From VYFG01 sp965221795 (GTDB taxonomy: Bacteria > Pseudomonadota > Gammaproteobacteria > Arenicellales > Poriferihabitantaceae), in contig OZ244914.1 of the NCBI GenBank assembly GCA_965221795.1, forward strand, positions 2,294,001 through 2,358,000: a stretch of DNA of 64,000 nt, given 5' to 3'. This document shows positions 55,334-64,000 of this stretch, piece by piece (positions within the stretch are counted from its first letter, which is position 1; each line of letters opens with the position of its first letter). The notes under the pieces were generated by a model. It did not search any database, had not been told where the DNA came from, and was given only the letters and a program-made list of their open reading frames with translations. A program made the position numbers and the translations under genes.

Positions 55334-56194
55334 ATGACTGACCCTTTGCATGCCCCTGCACCGGCAGATGCGGCTGTGCGACGCAGTGCCAAACCGCTGG
55401 TCTGTTACGCTGTCGACCAGTTGCCGGTCTATGATCAGAATTTCTATGACCGCCTCCGGGAAGGGGCTCAAAAGACCGGTGAATGGCGGGTGGAACCCCG
55501 TGATGGCAAGGCATTTGATGTCGCTGCTGGCAGCTTTTTCCGGATCACGGTCATTGAGGGCTCCCAAGTAGGGGACCTCAATTTGTGGAATGCCCATGAT
55601 TTGACCGAACACTTTTTCAGTGGCAAGACACGTCAGCTTCACGCGACCCATCTTACCGCTGGTGACCGTCTGTGGAGCAACTTGCCGGGTCTCCGGCCCA
55701 TGGCCACGATCACACAGGATACTCTGGCTTGGTATGGCTGGGATGCCGATGGAGGCGGGGTGCATGACGTTATTGGAACACGCTGTGATCCCTATACCAA
55801 TTATCTGCTCAAGGGGGTGGAGTATCATCATTGTTGCCATTCTAACCTGACCCGTGCCCTGGCAGAAAAAACTGGATTGACCCTCAAGGAAGCGGAGCCT
55901 CATGTACATGATGTGATGAATGTATTTATGTGTACTGGCTTCACGCGGGATACACACCAATACTTCATGAAGGCAAGTCCAGGCCGTGCGGGAGACTATA
56001 TCGAATATTTTGCCGAGATGGACCTGATCGGGGGGCTTTCGGCATGTCCCGGAGGGGATTGTGGCAGCAGTCACTCCGATGATACGACCCGCTGTTTTCC
56101 ATTGCTGGTAGAGGTTTTTCGTCCGGCCGAAAGCCGGCTGGACGATTGGCAGCCACCCGAGAAGAATGGTTATTCCCGCAGTCATGGTCGTTGA
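55334..56194 (+). CDS. DUF1989 (urea carboxylase-associated-type) protein
   Basis: A 286-residue protein of the DUF1989 family, seen beside urea amidolyase and related nitrogen genes. Conserved parts are GSFFRITVIEGSQVGDLNLWN, TAGDRLWSNLPG and VEYHHCCHSNLTRAL, with HDVMNVFMC and a late SACPGGDCG; the Cys/His residues may bind metal. The ATG at 55334 gives the natural start. No urea carboxylase gene is adjacent. Confidence 0.85.
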   Translation: MTDPLHAPAPADAAVRRSAKPLVCYAVDQLPVYDQNFYDRLREGAQKTGEWRVEPRDGKAFDVAAGSFFRITVIEGSQVGDLNLWNAHDLTEHFFSGKTRQLHATHLTAGDRLWSNLPGLRPMATITQDTLAWYGWDADGGGVHDVIGTRCDPYTNYLLKGVEYHHCCHSNLTRALAEKTGLTLKEAEPHVHDVMNVFMCTGFTRDTHQYFMKASPGRAGDYIEYFAEMDLIGGLSACPGGDCGSSHSDDTTRCFPLLVEVFRPAESRLDDWQPPEKNGYSRSHGR

Positions 56195-56556
56195 GTCCGG
56201 GCGGGAACCGCAAAGTCTGGTCTAATCTCCCGTGTAGGTCCTGTTGCTATCGGGCGGGCCTGTTGGATATACGCCAATCTTTTGTGATGACGCTGCCGAA
56301 ACCATTGAGCGGGCCGCTACAACATGCCCCTTGTGGACTCCATGATCCCTGTCGACCTCTTGTGTAATCCGGTGATCTTACCGTTTCGGGCTCTCAAAGA
56401 AGTGGGATGATCCGACCCGCCGCCACTTTTTCCGGATCCATCTTTATCCTGGTCGGCGGCATTTGCGAGATCGCTGAATCCCCGCCTCGCGGCCTGATCC
56501 GTATCTTTCCTTTGATGGCATCGCTGAGAGGGGAAACGATGGGTTGACAAGGGGCT
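56195..56556. other. 362-base gap between convergent genes
   Basis: Lies between the ends of the DUF1989 gene and the isomerase-hydrolase fusion. No gene or clear terminator is seen. Confidence 0.5.
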
Positions 56557-58233
56557 TCATGATTTCATCATCATGGAATGGAGAATTTTTGCCACGGGGC
56601 TCTTCCGTTCATCCAGCAGTCTGACAATGCTGAAATGATCCTGATCAGGCAGGGGGTGGGAAAAGGCACCGTCCCAGCGGGCTGCCAGGGTCTCACTTTG
56701 CCGACGATATTCCTCTCCTTCCCGTTCACCATACACGCAGTGGAGTTCGGTATCGGACTGGTTTGCCAGGTGGATCGGGCTATAGCCCCGTATCGTTTCT
56801 TGGGTAAATCCTAGTTCTTCATTGAGATAACAGAGCCGTATAGGCTCCAGATCCATCAGCCCACTGATGGAAAGTCCGCCCTTGACTAGATCCTGCGGGC
56901 AGTGGATACTCCGGGCTGGCCAGTCAGTGGCCGCCATCATCGCCACCAGATGACCGCCGGCCGAATGACCGCTGAGAAAAATGCGTGACGGGTCTCCACC
57001 GTATGCCGCCGCGTGATGCCATAGCCAGACCAGTGCACGTTGGCATTGGGCCACAAGTTCGCTCATATTGACTTGGGGAATGAGAGCGTAGTTGACCACC
57101 ACACAAAGTGCGTCGAGTCTCTCAGTCGCATTCGCTACATAACTGAACTCATTCTTGCTGAGAGTCTGCCAGTAGCCGCCATGGAAAAAGACATGAATGG
57201 GTTTGGGGACTGCCTGTGCGCTATGATCTCCAGTCCAGAAAATGTCCAGGGTTTCTGCGCTACTGGGGCCATAGCCGATGTCCTGAATCCCATCCAGGGC
57301 AAGTCGGGTTTCTTTGCTTCGAGTGCGGTACCATGCCAGATGACCTCCGAAATCGGTCACCTTGGCCCGGTTGTTGTATTCGGCATCCAGTTCTCTCTGG
57401 CTGTAATGCCGAAAGACTCTGGGGGAGGTTGGTTTCGGGACTGGTCCAGACCGGAAGGGTCGGAACCATTCCAGCCCTTCGTCAGTTCCTCTGGCGGGCT
57501 GATATTCGGCTCCGACCCATCCTGTATAGTTGAGTTGGGCGATTCGGCCCAATAACCAGCCATAATCAATTTCACAATCCGTGGGCTCATGCCGCCCCGG
57601 GACTCCCGCCACTTGGATATGGCCCACCCAGGGCAGGGATTCGGTCAACCGCGCCAACAGATTTCCTTCCATCATTTGTACATGGTAGCAATCAAAGAGC
57701 AGCCGGATATTGCAGAGTCCTTCCTGATACTCCAGTCGATGAATGAGATCGATAGCCTGGGATGTCTGGAATAGCGCATAACCTGGACGGTCAATTCGAT
57801 TCATGGGTTCAAGCCAAAGGTCAATCCCAGCTGAGCGAGCAACCTCTGCGGCCCAGACCAGATGGTTGTACATCCGGTCCAGGGCACTGCAGCTATCCTC
57901 ACAAATCCCGGCCATGACATGAATGTGCTGTGCGCCAATTTTTCCTGCATAGTCGATCGCACGACATACCCCTTCCCGGGCTTCAGTTTCCCGGCCCGGG
58001 ACTGCCCCCAGCCCAAAATCACCTGCGTTCGGATTGCCCGGAGGCGTGTTGAGTGCGAGCATGACCAACCCCGTTTCGTTGAGTGCCGCCAGGATCTTGG
58101 CGGGCTCGGTGTCATAGGGCCAATGACATTCCACTGCCCCAAAGCCCGCTCTTGCCGCCGCGTGAATGCGCTCTGGCAGGGAGTGTTCGGGCCAGAGAAA
58201 TCCGAGATTCGCGGAGAATTTGAGTCTGTTCAC
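56557..58233 (-). CDS. Hydroxypyruvate isomerase-like domain fused to an alpha/beta hydrolase
   Basis: A 558-residue two-domain protein. Residues 1-262 match hydroxypyruvate isomerase (Hyi, 258 residues): KFSANLGFLWPEHSL at the start, metal ligands Glu142 (WLEPMN), Asp181 (LLFDCYH) and Glu243 (GAEYQP), ending GLEWFRPFR. From about 270 (RVFRHYSQRELDAEYNNRA) an arylformamidase/esterase-like hydrolase follows, with oxyanion HGGYW (351-355), nucleophile Ser424 in SGHSAGGH and a late DQDHFSIV His. Each domain is complete, so this is a true fusion rather than decay. A pathway joining both steps is inferred. Confidence 0.85.
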   Translation of the reverse strand: MNRLKFSANLGFLWPEHSLPERIHAAARAGFGAVECHWPYDTEPAKILAALNETGLVMLALNTPPGNPNAGDFGLGAVPGRETEAREGVCRAIDYAGKIGAQHIHVMAGICEDSCSALDRMYNHLVWAAEVARSAGIDLWLEPMNRIDRPGYALFQTSQAIDLIHRLEYQEGLCNIRLLFDCYHVQMMEGNLLARLTESLPWVGHIQVAGVPGRHEPTDCEIDYGWLLGRIAQLNYTGWVGAEYQPARGTDEGLEWFRPFRSGPVPKPTSPRVFRHYSQRELDAEYNNRAKVTDFGGHLAWYRTRSKETRLALDGIQDIGYGPSSAETLDIFWTGDHSAQAVPKPIHVFFHGGYWQTLSKNEFSYVANATERLDALCVVVNYALIPQVNMSELVAQCQRALVWLWHHAAAYGGDPSRIFLSGHSAGGHLVAMMAATDWPARSIHCPQDLVKGGLSISGLMDLEPIRLCYLNEELGFTQETIRGYSPIHLANQSDTELHCVYGEREGEEYRRQSETLAARWDGAFSHPLPDQDHFSIVRLLDERKSPVAKILHSMMMKS

Positions 58234-58376
58234 AGGCGGTTCTCCGGTGGAGATCGTGTTGGGTCGGATCCGGGACCAGTTCGATGGGCTGTCGGGTTGT
58301 GGTCGAGGGCTTCAAGATCAGCGGGCGATTGCCAAACTGGCGGCATCGTAAGGCTATTCATGGCACAATACGAACC

Positions 58377-58817
58377 ATGACCTGCCCTGTTCGGATTCAG
58401 ATGATTGATCATGTCGTCATTCGGGTAACCGACCTGGATGACATGATCGCATTTTACTGTGATGTGCTGGGTTGTCGGGTGGAACGGCGTGAAGATCATC
58501 TGGGGTTGGTACAACTGCGAGCCGGAGATGCACTGATTGACCTGGTGAGCGTGGATAGTCCGCTGGGACGCACTGGAGGTGTCGCGCCGGGACCGGAAGG
58601 CCATAATATGGATCATTTCTGTCTCCGTATCGAAGCCATCGGAATACCGGAGTTGGTTTCATGGTTACAGCACAATGGGATACACCCGGAAGAAGCGGTT
58701 GTGCGATATGGTGCCCAAGGCCGGGGGACTTCCATCTATATCCTCGACCCCGAAGGTAATGGAGTGGAGTTAAAGCCTGAACTGTCCACCGACCGATTGC
58801 CTGTCGCGAAGGTTTGA
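58377..58817 (+). CDS. VOC-family (glyoxalase/dioxygenase fold) protein
   Basis: A 146-residue vicinal-oxygen-chelate protein. The first module begins MIDHVVIRVTDLDDMIAFY and the second MDHFCLRIEAIGI, ending SIYILDPEGNGVELKP. Metal-site residues His (MIDHV), His (MDHFC) and Glu (GVELK) are visible. The ATG at 58377 is chosen from the conserved N-terminus. Substrate unknown. It diverges from the isomerase-hydrolase fusion. Confidence 0.85.
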   Translation: MTCPVRIQMIDHVVIRVTDLDDMIAFYCDVLGCRVERREDHLGLVQLRAGDALIDLVSVDSPLGRTGGVAPGPEGHNMDHFCLRIEAIGIPELVSWLQHNGIHPEEAVVRYGAQGRGTSIYILDPEGNGVELKPELSTDRLPVAKV

Positions 58818-59545
58818 TATGCGTATGATGAAGCCGGGGATTGCTTCGGTTCGGTCGAATGCAGCGACAATGGGAAGGTGCGTGGCATGGGCGACTTGAT
58901 GCTCTACGGGGAAGACACCAGATGTCTCAAGCCAGCGTTTCATAAGGTCGTAAGCCCAATATACCGGGAAGCCAGGGCCTGTTCATGCAATTTGCTTTCT
59001 GAACTCACCGATGGAAATCCCAGAGCCCGCAACTGTCGGGCATCTCGCCCATCCTCCAGAACGAATGCCCGCGAGCCCTGCGATGGAGTGCCGGATTCCA
59101 AAAAACTACCCCGGCAGAATCCATGCGTTCTGAATTTTACCGTCGAAATCAGGAATTCGGTCTGAATGGGCCGAAGCCTCCAGCAAGGACCATTGATCGT
59201 CATCTTTCTCCGAAAAGGGACTATTGCTGACATGAGACCAGGAAAGCTCCCCGCATAGATCGTAATGTGATGGCATTCTATGGATCAAGACCGCCGCATT
59301 GTCCGGTTGCTGGATTAGGACGTCGAAACCTGCGCCGGGCCTTGGCGTCAAGTCCACGGGAACGATGGCCGATGTCATGCCGGTCCGTCCTGCAATCACT
59401 GCAGGATTACCGTATCAACAGGAGGTTGATGGCTTCCAGGGTCGCGTATATGGTACCGACAGATTTCTCTTCGAAAGCACATGGCACCTCCACCAAAGCC
59501 TAAATTTTGGGTACAATGAATTCCTGAAATGGTCAACTCCAGAGG
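58818..59545. other. 728-base stretch without a recognised gene
   Basis: Before rpoN. Minus-strand frames of about 95 codons (58940-59233, 59106-59399) are open but match no family I know. A TACAAT about 35 bases before rpoN (near 59511) is a candidate -10. The lptB gene usual upstream of rpoN in many relatives is absent here. Confidence 0.5.
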
Positions 59546-60982
59546 ATGAAACCGGCTCTCAATTTGCAACCCGTGCAGCGCTTGGCGATTACGCCTCAGC
59601 TGAAGCAGGCCATCGGCCTGTTACAGATGGACTGCACTGAGTTGACTGCGGCATTGATGGATGCGCATGTAAAGAATCCTCTATTGGAAGTGGTCGAACC
59701 TCAAAGCGATCATGAGCCGATTGGGGAAGAAGTCCCTCACACCCCAGAATCCATGGACGAATCACGAGGGTTATTCAATGAAGATTGGGCAAGTATGCGT
59801 ATGGGTGGAATGTCTTCTATTTCTGTCCGATCCAATACATTCGATGGGATGCCGGAAAATCCGGTAGGCGAATCCCTGCATGAGGTGTTGGAAAATCAGT
59901 TGCGTATGAGTACGGCTGACCCGCTGCAGAAACTTCTGGCGGATTATATCGTCCATCATCTTGATGATGCCGGTTATCTGGAAACCGACCTCGGGGCCAT
60001 TCTGGACGAATTGCAGCGCGGCCTACAGCTGGAAGTGCGGATTACCTTGTCAGACTTGGAGAGTGCACTGCACCGGGTGCAATCCTTGGACCCGGTCGGT
60101 GTCGGCTCCAGGACGCCGGAAGAGTGCTTGTTACTGCAATTGTCCGCATTGGATCCCAGCCTGAACGGGTTACAAACCGCAAAGGATATTGTCCGCTCTT
60201 GTCTTCCATTATTGGCCAAACGGAATTTCCAAACCATTCGCAAAACACTTGGGGTGGATCAGGCTGTGCTGTGTGAAGCCATTGACTTGATCCAGGGCCT
60301 GAATCCACACCCTGGCTATAGTGTGGGCAGAAATGTCGCCAATTACGTGACGCCGGATGTCCTGCTTGAGAGACGGGATGGTGTCTGGAAAGCAAAATTG
60401 AATATGGCGACCTTGCCCAAAATTGTGATCAATGAGGATTATCGGAAACTGGTCACAGAAAATGCCGAAAATCAATCGTTTTCGGGACTCAAGATCCAAC
60501 TTCAGGATGCGTGTTGGCTGCTGACTAATGTCAAAAAGCGGCATGACACGGTTCTTTCCGTTGCATCGGAAATCGTAGCGCGTCAGCAATCTTTTTTTGA
60601 TCGTGGTCCGACGGCAATGAAACCAATGGCCATGCGGGAAATTGCGGCAGCGGTCGGGGTACATGAGTCCACTGTATCGCGGGCAGTCCACGGGAAATAC
60701 ATCCAGACCCCATTGGGGACATTCGAACTGCGGTATTTTTTTTCAGCCGAGGTAAGTGCGGAAACAGGCAAGCCCTCCTCCTCGATTGCCATTCAGGTAC
60801 ATATTCGGGAACTGATCGCATCCGAATCTCCTGCAAGGCCTGTCAGCGACATGAAGATTCGCCAGGCACTCCTTTCTAGAGGATATGATGTGGCCCGGCG
60901 TACGGTGGCAAAGTATCGAGAGCAAATGAATATACCGCCATCAAGCTGGCGAAAGTCTTTATCGGAGGCGTCGAAAAATTGA
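59546..60982 (+). CDS. rpoN: RNA polymerase sigma-54 factor
   Basis: Directs RNA polymerase to -24/-12 promoters with activator ATPases. The 478 residues have the activator-interacting N-terminus (ITPQLKQAIGLLQMD), the acidic linker, the core-binding region, the helix-turn-helix (EIAAAVGVHESTVSRAVHGK) and the RpoN box ARRTVAKYRE near the C-terminus. It heads the nitrogen-PTS block. Confidence 0.97.
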   Translation: MKPALNLQPVQRLAITPQLKQAIGLLQMDCTELTAALMDAHVKNPLLEVVEPQSDHEPIGEEVPHTPESMDESRGLFNEDWASMRMGGMSSISVRSNTFDGMPENPVGESLHEVLENQLRMSTADPLQKLLADYIVHHLDDAGYLETDLGAILDELQRGLQLEVRITLSDLESALHRVQSLDPVGVGSRTPEECLLLQLSALDPSLNGLQTAKDIVRSCLPLLAKRNFQTIRKTLGVDQAVLCEAIDLIQGLNPHPGYSVGRNVANYVTPDVLLERRDGVWKAKLNMATLPKIVINEDYRKLVTENAENQSFSGLKIQLQDACWLLTNVKKRHDTVLSVASEIVARQQSFFDRGPTAMKPMAMREIAAAVGVHESTVSRAVHGKYIQTPLGTFELRYFFSAEVSAETGKPSSSIAIQVHIRELIASESPARPVSDMKIRQALLSRGYDVARRTVAKYREQMNIPPSSWRKSLSEASKN

Positions 60983-61054
60983 GCATCGCTTCCGTCCCAC
61001 CTTTCCTGTGGCCAGCGCTGCCGGTCACCCATTGGCTTTTCGGAGGTACACACT

Positions 61055-61399
61055 ATGCAGATTTCAATTAGCGGGCATCATGTCAACGTCACAGACTCCA
61101 TGCATCATTATGTTTCCGGAAAAGTTGGGAAAATTGTCCGGCACTTTGATCATGTGACCAACACCAATGTTATTTTGCAGGTGGAGAAGAAACGGCACAT
61201 GGCAGAAGCCACGATCAACACCAAAGGTGCGATGATCCATGCCTCCAGCACCTGTGATGACATGTATGCCGCAATTGATAGCATGGTGAGCAAGTTGGAC
61301 CGACAGGTACTCAAGCACAAAGAAAAGCTGACGGATCATCATCGGACCGATGTCGCACTGGACCATGGTCCCACTCCTCACTTGTCTGATGCTCCATAA
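61055..61399 (+). CDS. hpf: Ribosome hibernation promoting factor (short form)
   Basis: Binds the 30S subunit and favours inactive 100S dimers in resting cells. The 114 residues begin MQISISGHHVNVTDSMHHYV, with KVGKIVRHFDHVTNTNVILQ and an acidic, His-rich tail. It is the short gammaproteobacterial form. Its stop is overlapped by ptsN. Confidence 0.95.
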   Translation: MQISISGHHVNVTDSMHHYVSGKVGKIVRHFDHVTNTNVILQVEKKRHMAEATINTKGAMIHASSTCDDMYAAIDSMVSKLDRQVLKHKEKLTDHHRTDVALDHGPTPHLSDAP

Positions 61400-61877
61400 C
61401 GTGAAGCAGCAGCACCTTGAACCGGTGCTGACGGATTATCTTGACCCCGGCTGTATCGACCTCAATCTGGAAACCACCAGTCGAAAAAGACTTTTCGAGC
61501 ACATCGCCAGATTGTCATATAACGGATCAGAAGGGCTGGCAGAAGACTGCATTCTCAAAACATTGACCGAGCGTGAGCGACTCGGCAGTACGGGTCTGGG
61601 AGGTGGGATCGCGGTTCCCCATGGACGGATCCGGAATCTGGAACAGCCAGTGATCAGTGTCATTCGGCTGCGGACCCCCATTGACTATGATGCTCCAGAC
61701 GGCAAGCCGGTCTGGCTTGTGGTTGGCATGTTGGCCCCGGAGCATTCCAATGAGGTGCACCTTCAGTTGTTTTCGAAACTGGTGCAGCACTTTCAGGATC
61801 CGCAATTTGTTGAATCCATGAAGCAATGCAATTCCCGTGAAGAAGTGGTGACTTTGTTTAGTGTGCCGGATGGGTGA
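61389..61877 (+). CDS. ptsN: Nitrogen-PTS EIIA protein
   Basis: Phosphocarrier of the nitrogen-related PTS, which regulates potassium, nitrogen and envelope responses. The 162 residues include the phosphorylated-histidine motif GGGIAVPHGRI and VWLVVGMLAPEHSNEVHLQL. ATG 61389 overlaps the hpf stop by 11 bases and gives the expected N-terminus. Confidence 0.94.
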   Translation: MLHNVKQQHLEPVLTDYLDPGCIDLNLETTSRKRLFEHIARLSYNGSEGLAEDCILKTLTERERLGSTGLGGGIAVPHGRIRNLEQPVISVIRLRTPIDYDAPDGKPVWLVVGMLAPEHSNEVHLQLFSKLVQHFQDPQFVESMKQCNSREEVVTLFSVPDG

Positions 61878-61880
61878 TGC

Positions 61881-62840
61881 GTGAGTAAAAATGATATGCG
61901 TCAGGTCTTTCCAAAAGTGCGGGAGGAAGAGTACTCTGTCCGGCAGGTGCTGGATCATATTCCAGATGTGTACTGGTATCGACATTCCGGCAAACCGGTC
62001 AGGAAGTGCTATCAGCATGCCAACCTGTATGGTTTTCTGAACCCATTGCGGTCGATTCCGATCCAACTGGTAGATGAGGTCACGCTCGACTGGCTCTACC
62101 GTCAGGGGGGACAGGAGTTACGCCATGCGCCCTGCTTCCATGCAGAGATGACTCTGGCGACGGTTTTGTGTGATGGCGTCAACCCCAATCCCGCATTGGA
62201 AGAAGTGTGTCGCCAGCTGGATATTGCTTTGCTGAGTGTCCCTCTGGGCTCTGCCGCACTGCTCGACTTTCTCCAAGCTAATCTCGGCAAACTGCTTTCA
62301 CCACAGTGCAATCGGCATGGGGTGTTTCTCGCAGTCATGAATACCGGTGTGATGATTACCGGTATGAGTGGGATCGGGAAAAGTGAAGTCGCCCTTGATC
62401 TGGTACAACGGGGACATCAGCTGATCGCCGATGATGTGGTCAATATCTACCGTCGGGATGGGCCGGAATTGATGGGGGAATGCCCCTCGTCGCTGCAGGG
62501 TCATATCGAAATCCGAGGATTAGGCATTATCAATGTCAACAAGATGTTTGGCCCCTCCGCAGTTCTGGAAAGCTACAAGCTGGAATTGATCATTAATCTC
62601 AAGGATGCGACAGATCAGGATATGATCAACCTCGACCGGTCGCAACCGAGTCTCGAATGGATGGATATCCTCGGCGTGAAAATTCCCTGTCTGCATGTCA
62701 TGGTCGCTCCGGGCCGAAATCTCTCGGTACTGGTTGAAGCTGCGATCCGGGACCATCTTCTGCGCAAGGCTGGAGAAGACAGCAGTCTGGAATTCCTCAA
62801 TCGCCATCATCTGCGGATGGGGATCCAGGTGGCGGAATGA
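61881..62840 (+). CDS. hprK: HPr kinase/phosphorylase
   Basis: Phosphorylates or dephosphorylates HPr at its serine. The 319 residues include an N-terminal domain and the C-terminal catalytic domain with the P-loop ITGMSGIGKSEVALDL, then HIEIRGLGIINV and DRSQPSLEWMDILGVKIP. The start is GTG 61881. E. coli lacks this gene at the corresponding place; its presence suggests a lineage nearer Xanthomonadales or Chromatiales-type bacteria. Confidence 0.94.
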   Translation: MSKNDMRQVFPKVREEEYSVRQVLDHIPDVYWYRHSGKPVRKCYQHANLYGFLNPLRSIPIQLVDEVTLDWLYRQGGQELRHAPCFHAEMTLATVLCDGVNPNPALEEVCRQLDIALLSVPLGSAALLDFLQANLGKLLSPQCNRHGVFLAVMNTGVMITGMSGIGKSEVALDLVQRGHQLIADDVVNIYRRDGPELMGECPSSLQGHIEIRGLGIINVNKMFGPSAVLESYKLELIINLKDATDQDMINLDRSQPSLEWMDILGVKIPCLHVMVAPGRNLSVLVEAAIRDHLLRKAGEDSSLEFLNRHHLRMGIQVAE

Positions 62841-63745
62841 CCCGGCCGAGTATGGATCTGATCCTGGTAAGTGGCTTATCGGGCTCAGGCAAAAGTGTGG
62901 CATTGCAATCCCTGGAAGATATTGACTATTACTGCGTCGACAATCTGCCCTCGGTTTTGATTCCGGAGTTTCAGCGCTGCATTGTGGACTATGGAGAGGA
63001 ACAGGGAATCAACCTATCCGGTGCAGCCGTAGGGATCGACTCCCGGAGTCATCGCTTCCCGGGAGCGTTGGGCGACATTTTGGATACCCTGGACTCCCAT
63101 GATCGACCCTTTCGTATCCTGTTCCTGCAAACCGAGGAACCAACCCTGTTGCAACGCTACAGTGAAACTCGCCGCAAGCATCCATTGACTGATCGCAATA
63201 CTCCTCTGATCGAAGGTATTCGTTGGGAACGGGCGATGCTGCAGCCCTTGCATGATCACGCAGACCAGGTGATCGATACAACGGCTACCACTCCTCATGA
63301 ACTGCGGGCGATGGTCCGGGATTTTGCCGGAGCTTCCAGTGATAGTGGGCCATTACTGCTGTTTGAGTCCTTTGGTTTCAAGTTTGGCACGCCCCGGGAG
63401 GCCGACTTCATCTTTGATGTTCGGTGCCTCCCTAATCCCCATTGGGAGAAGGGGTTACGCAGCCAAACAGGACGGGATGTGGCGGTACAGCGGTTCCTTG
63501 CCAACCAGCCGATGGTAGAGGAAATGACTGATCAAATCTTCCATTTCCTGCTGAAGTGGTTACCGGGCTTTGCCAGTGAGAATCGGAGTTATGTCACCGT
63601 TGCAGTGGGTTGCACCGGAGGACAGCATCGCTCGGTATATATTTGTGAACAACTCGTCGGGAGATTTATGGCTCGCAAACTCAGCGCCCAAGTTCGACAT
63701 CGGCAGTTACATGAACCGGCATCCAATCCCACAATTACTTCTTGA
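62837..63745 (+). CDS. rapZ: RNase adapter protein
   Basis: Binds GlmZ-type small RNA and guides RNase E in E. coli; a P-loop protein. The 302 residues begin LILVSGLSGSGKSVALQSLE, with DNLPSVLIPEF and the C-terminal sensing domain (ESFGFKFGTPREADFIFDVR, VAVGCTGGQHRSVYI). It overlaps hprK by 4 bases (ATGA). Confidence 0.96.
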   Translation: MTRPSMDLILVSGLSGSGKSVALQSLEDIDYYCVDNLPSVLIPEFQRCIVDYGEEQGINLSGAAVGIDSRSHRFPGALGDILDTLDSHDRPFRILFLQTEEPTLLQRYSETRRKHPLTDRNTPLIEGIRWERAMLQPLHDHADQVIDTTATTPHELRAMVRDFAGASSDSGPLLLFESFGFKFGTPREADFIFDVRCLPNPHWEKGLRSQTGRDVAVQRFLANQPMVEEMTDQIFHFLLKWLPGFASENRSYVTVAVGCTGGQHRSVYICEQLVGRFMARKLSAQVRHRQLHEPASNPTITS

Positions 63746-63751
63746 AATGAC

Positions 63752-64000
63752 ATGATCGAAACCACGGTACCGGTGATCAACAAGCTGGGGTTACATGCCC
63801 GTGCAGCATCCAAGTTGGTCCGCCTCTGTGCCGGCTTTTCCAGCGAGATTCGGCTCACTGCGAATGGACAGGAAGTCAATGGCAAGAGCATCATGGGCAT
63901 TCTGATGCTGGCAGCCACTCAGGGTACCGAACTGCTGCTTCGGGTGGAAGGGGATGACGAACAAGCTGCAACCGAAGAGATTTGTGCGTTGTTCGCCGAT
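63752..64000 (+). CDS. HPr-family phosphocarrier protein (3' end cut by window)
   Basis: The phosphocarrier of the nitrogen PTS. The 83 visible codons include the active-site histidine in KLGLHARAASKLVRL and the regulatory serine region NGKSIMGILMLAA, the target of HprK. It starts 6 bases after rapZ. The last codons lie outside the window. Confidence 0.94.
   Translation, partial: MIETTVPVINKLGLHARAASKLVRLCAGFSSEIRLTANGQEVNGKSIMGILMLAATQGTELLLRVEGDDEQAATEEICALFAD

Noticed and set aside
58940..59399. Minus-strand frames upstream of rpoN as a gene
   Set aside because: No family, no clear ribosome site, and two competing frames overlap; reported only as part of the gap.
1..64000. CRISPR array, tRNA or rRNA genes
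   Set aside because: No regularly spaced repeats with unique spacers and no tRNA- or rRNA-like sequence were noticed; a covariance search was not possible.

Overview
The window comes from a gammaproteobacterium, probably a marine or host-associated lineage; this is inferred from gene content and no rRNA is present to settle it. The best evidence is the right end, where rpoN-hpf-ptsN-hprK-rapZ-HPr lie in order, the nitrogen-PTS block of gammaproteobacteria in the version that keeps HPr kinase. An E. coli-type ArgG, an Hpt and a PhrB-type photolyase fit this. The housekeeping genes are moderately GC-rich and intact, whereas two accessory blocks hold genes of different base composition, many frameshifts and insertion sequences.

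Layout. (1) 1-6250: catabolic and detoxification genes, namely a minus-strand run of aldehyde dehydrogenase, M19 peptidase-like protein, glyoxalase I and a YghU-type glutathione transferase, then a DUF3144 protein and photolyase. (2) 6480-12690, accessory block 1: an AT-rich minus-strand operon for a ubiquitin-like protein, an E1-like ThiF enzyme and a DUF6527 zinc protein, diverging from an AAA ATPase plus PIN nuclease pair, then an IS4-family element fused to a DUF4338 (DruA-like) domain. (3) 12889-27424: metabolism, including an FAD oxidoreductase, a PLP decarboxylase, an MDR reductase, a fused indolepyruvate ferredoxin oxidoreductase, a complete oligopeptide-type ABC transporter and a GST-like protein. 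(4) 27500-51570, accessory block 2: a dense defence and mobile-element island. (5) 51714-64000: enolase-superfamily enzyme, argG, hpt, a DUF1989 protein, a hydroxypyruvate isomerase/hydrolase fusion, a VOC protein and the rpoN block.

The large island (about 22 kb) lies between two imperfect ~68-bp direct repeats (29147 and 51499). It holds a ParB-like gene split by one amber codon, a frameshifted C5 methyltransferase, a deoxyribosyltransferase/TIR-like protein, a complete EcoRII-like R-M set (Dcm-like methylase, Vsr, EcoRII nuclease), two genes for large exported proteins of unknown function, an AAA ATPase with a TOPRIM/DUF4435-like tail, an AbiJ-NTD4/HEPN gene between two copies of a serine recombinase, and a membrane beta-protein paired with a lone GT51 transglycosylase.

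The most striking items are: an IS1595-family element (33544-36316, exact 8-bp target duplication) carrying a methylase-nuclease fusion whose reading frame passes through a 21-C tract, so it is probably phase-variable and OFF as assembled; a 150-bp MITE of the same family with its own exact 8-bp duplication; the ubiquitin-like conjugation operon; the exported two-protein system; and the beta-protein/GT51 pair. Several candidate undescribed defence systems therefore sit here side by side. Functions given for the unrecognised genes are inferences from context.
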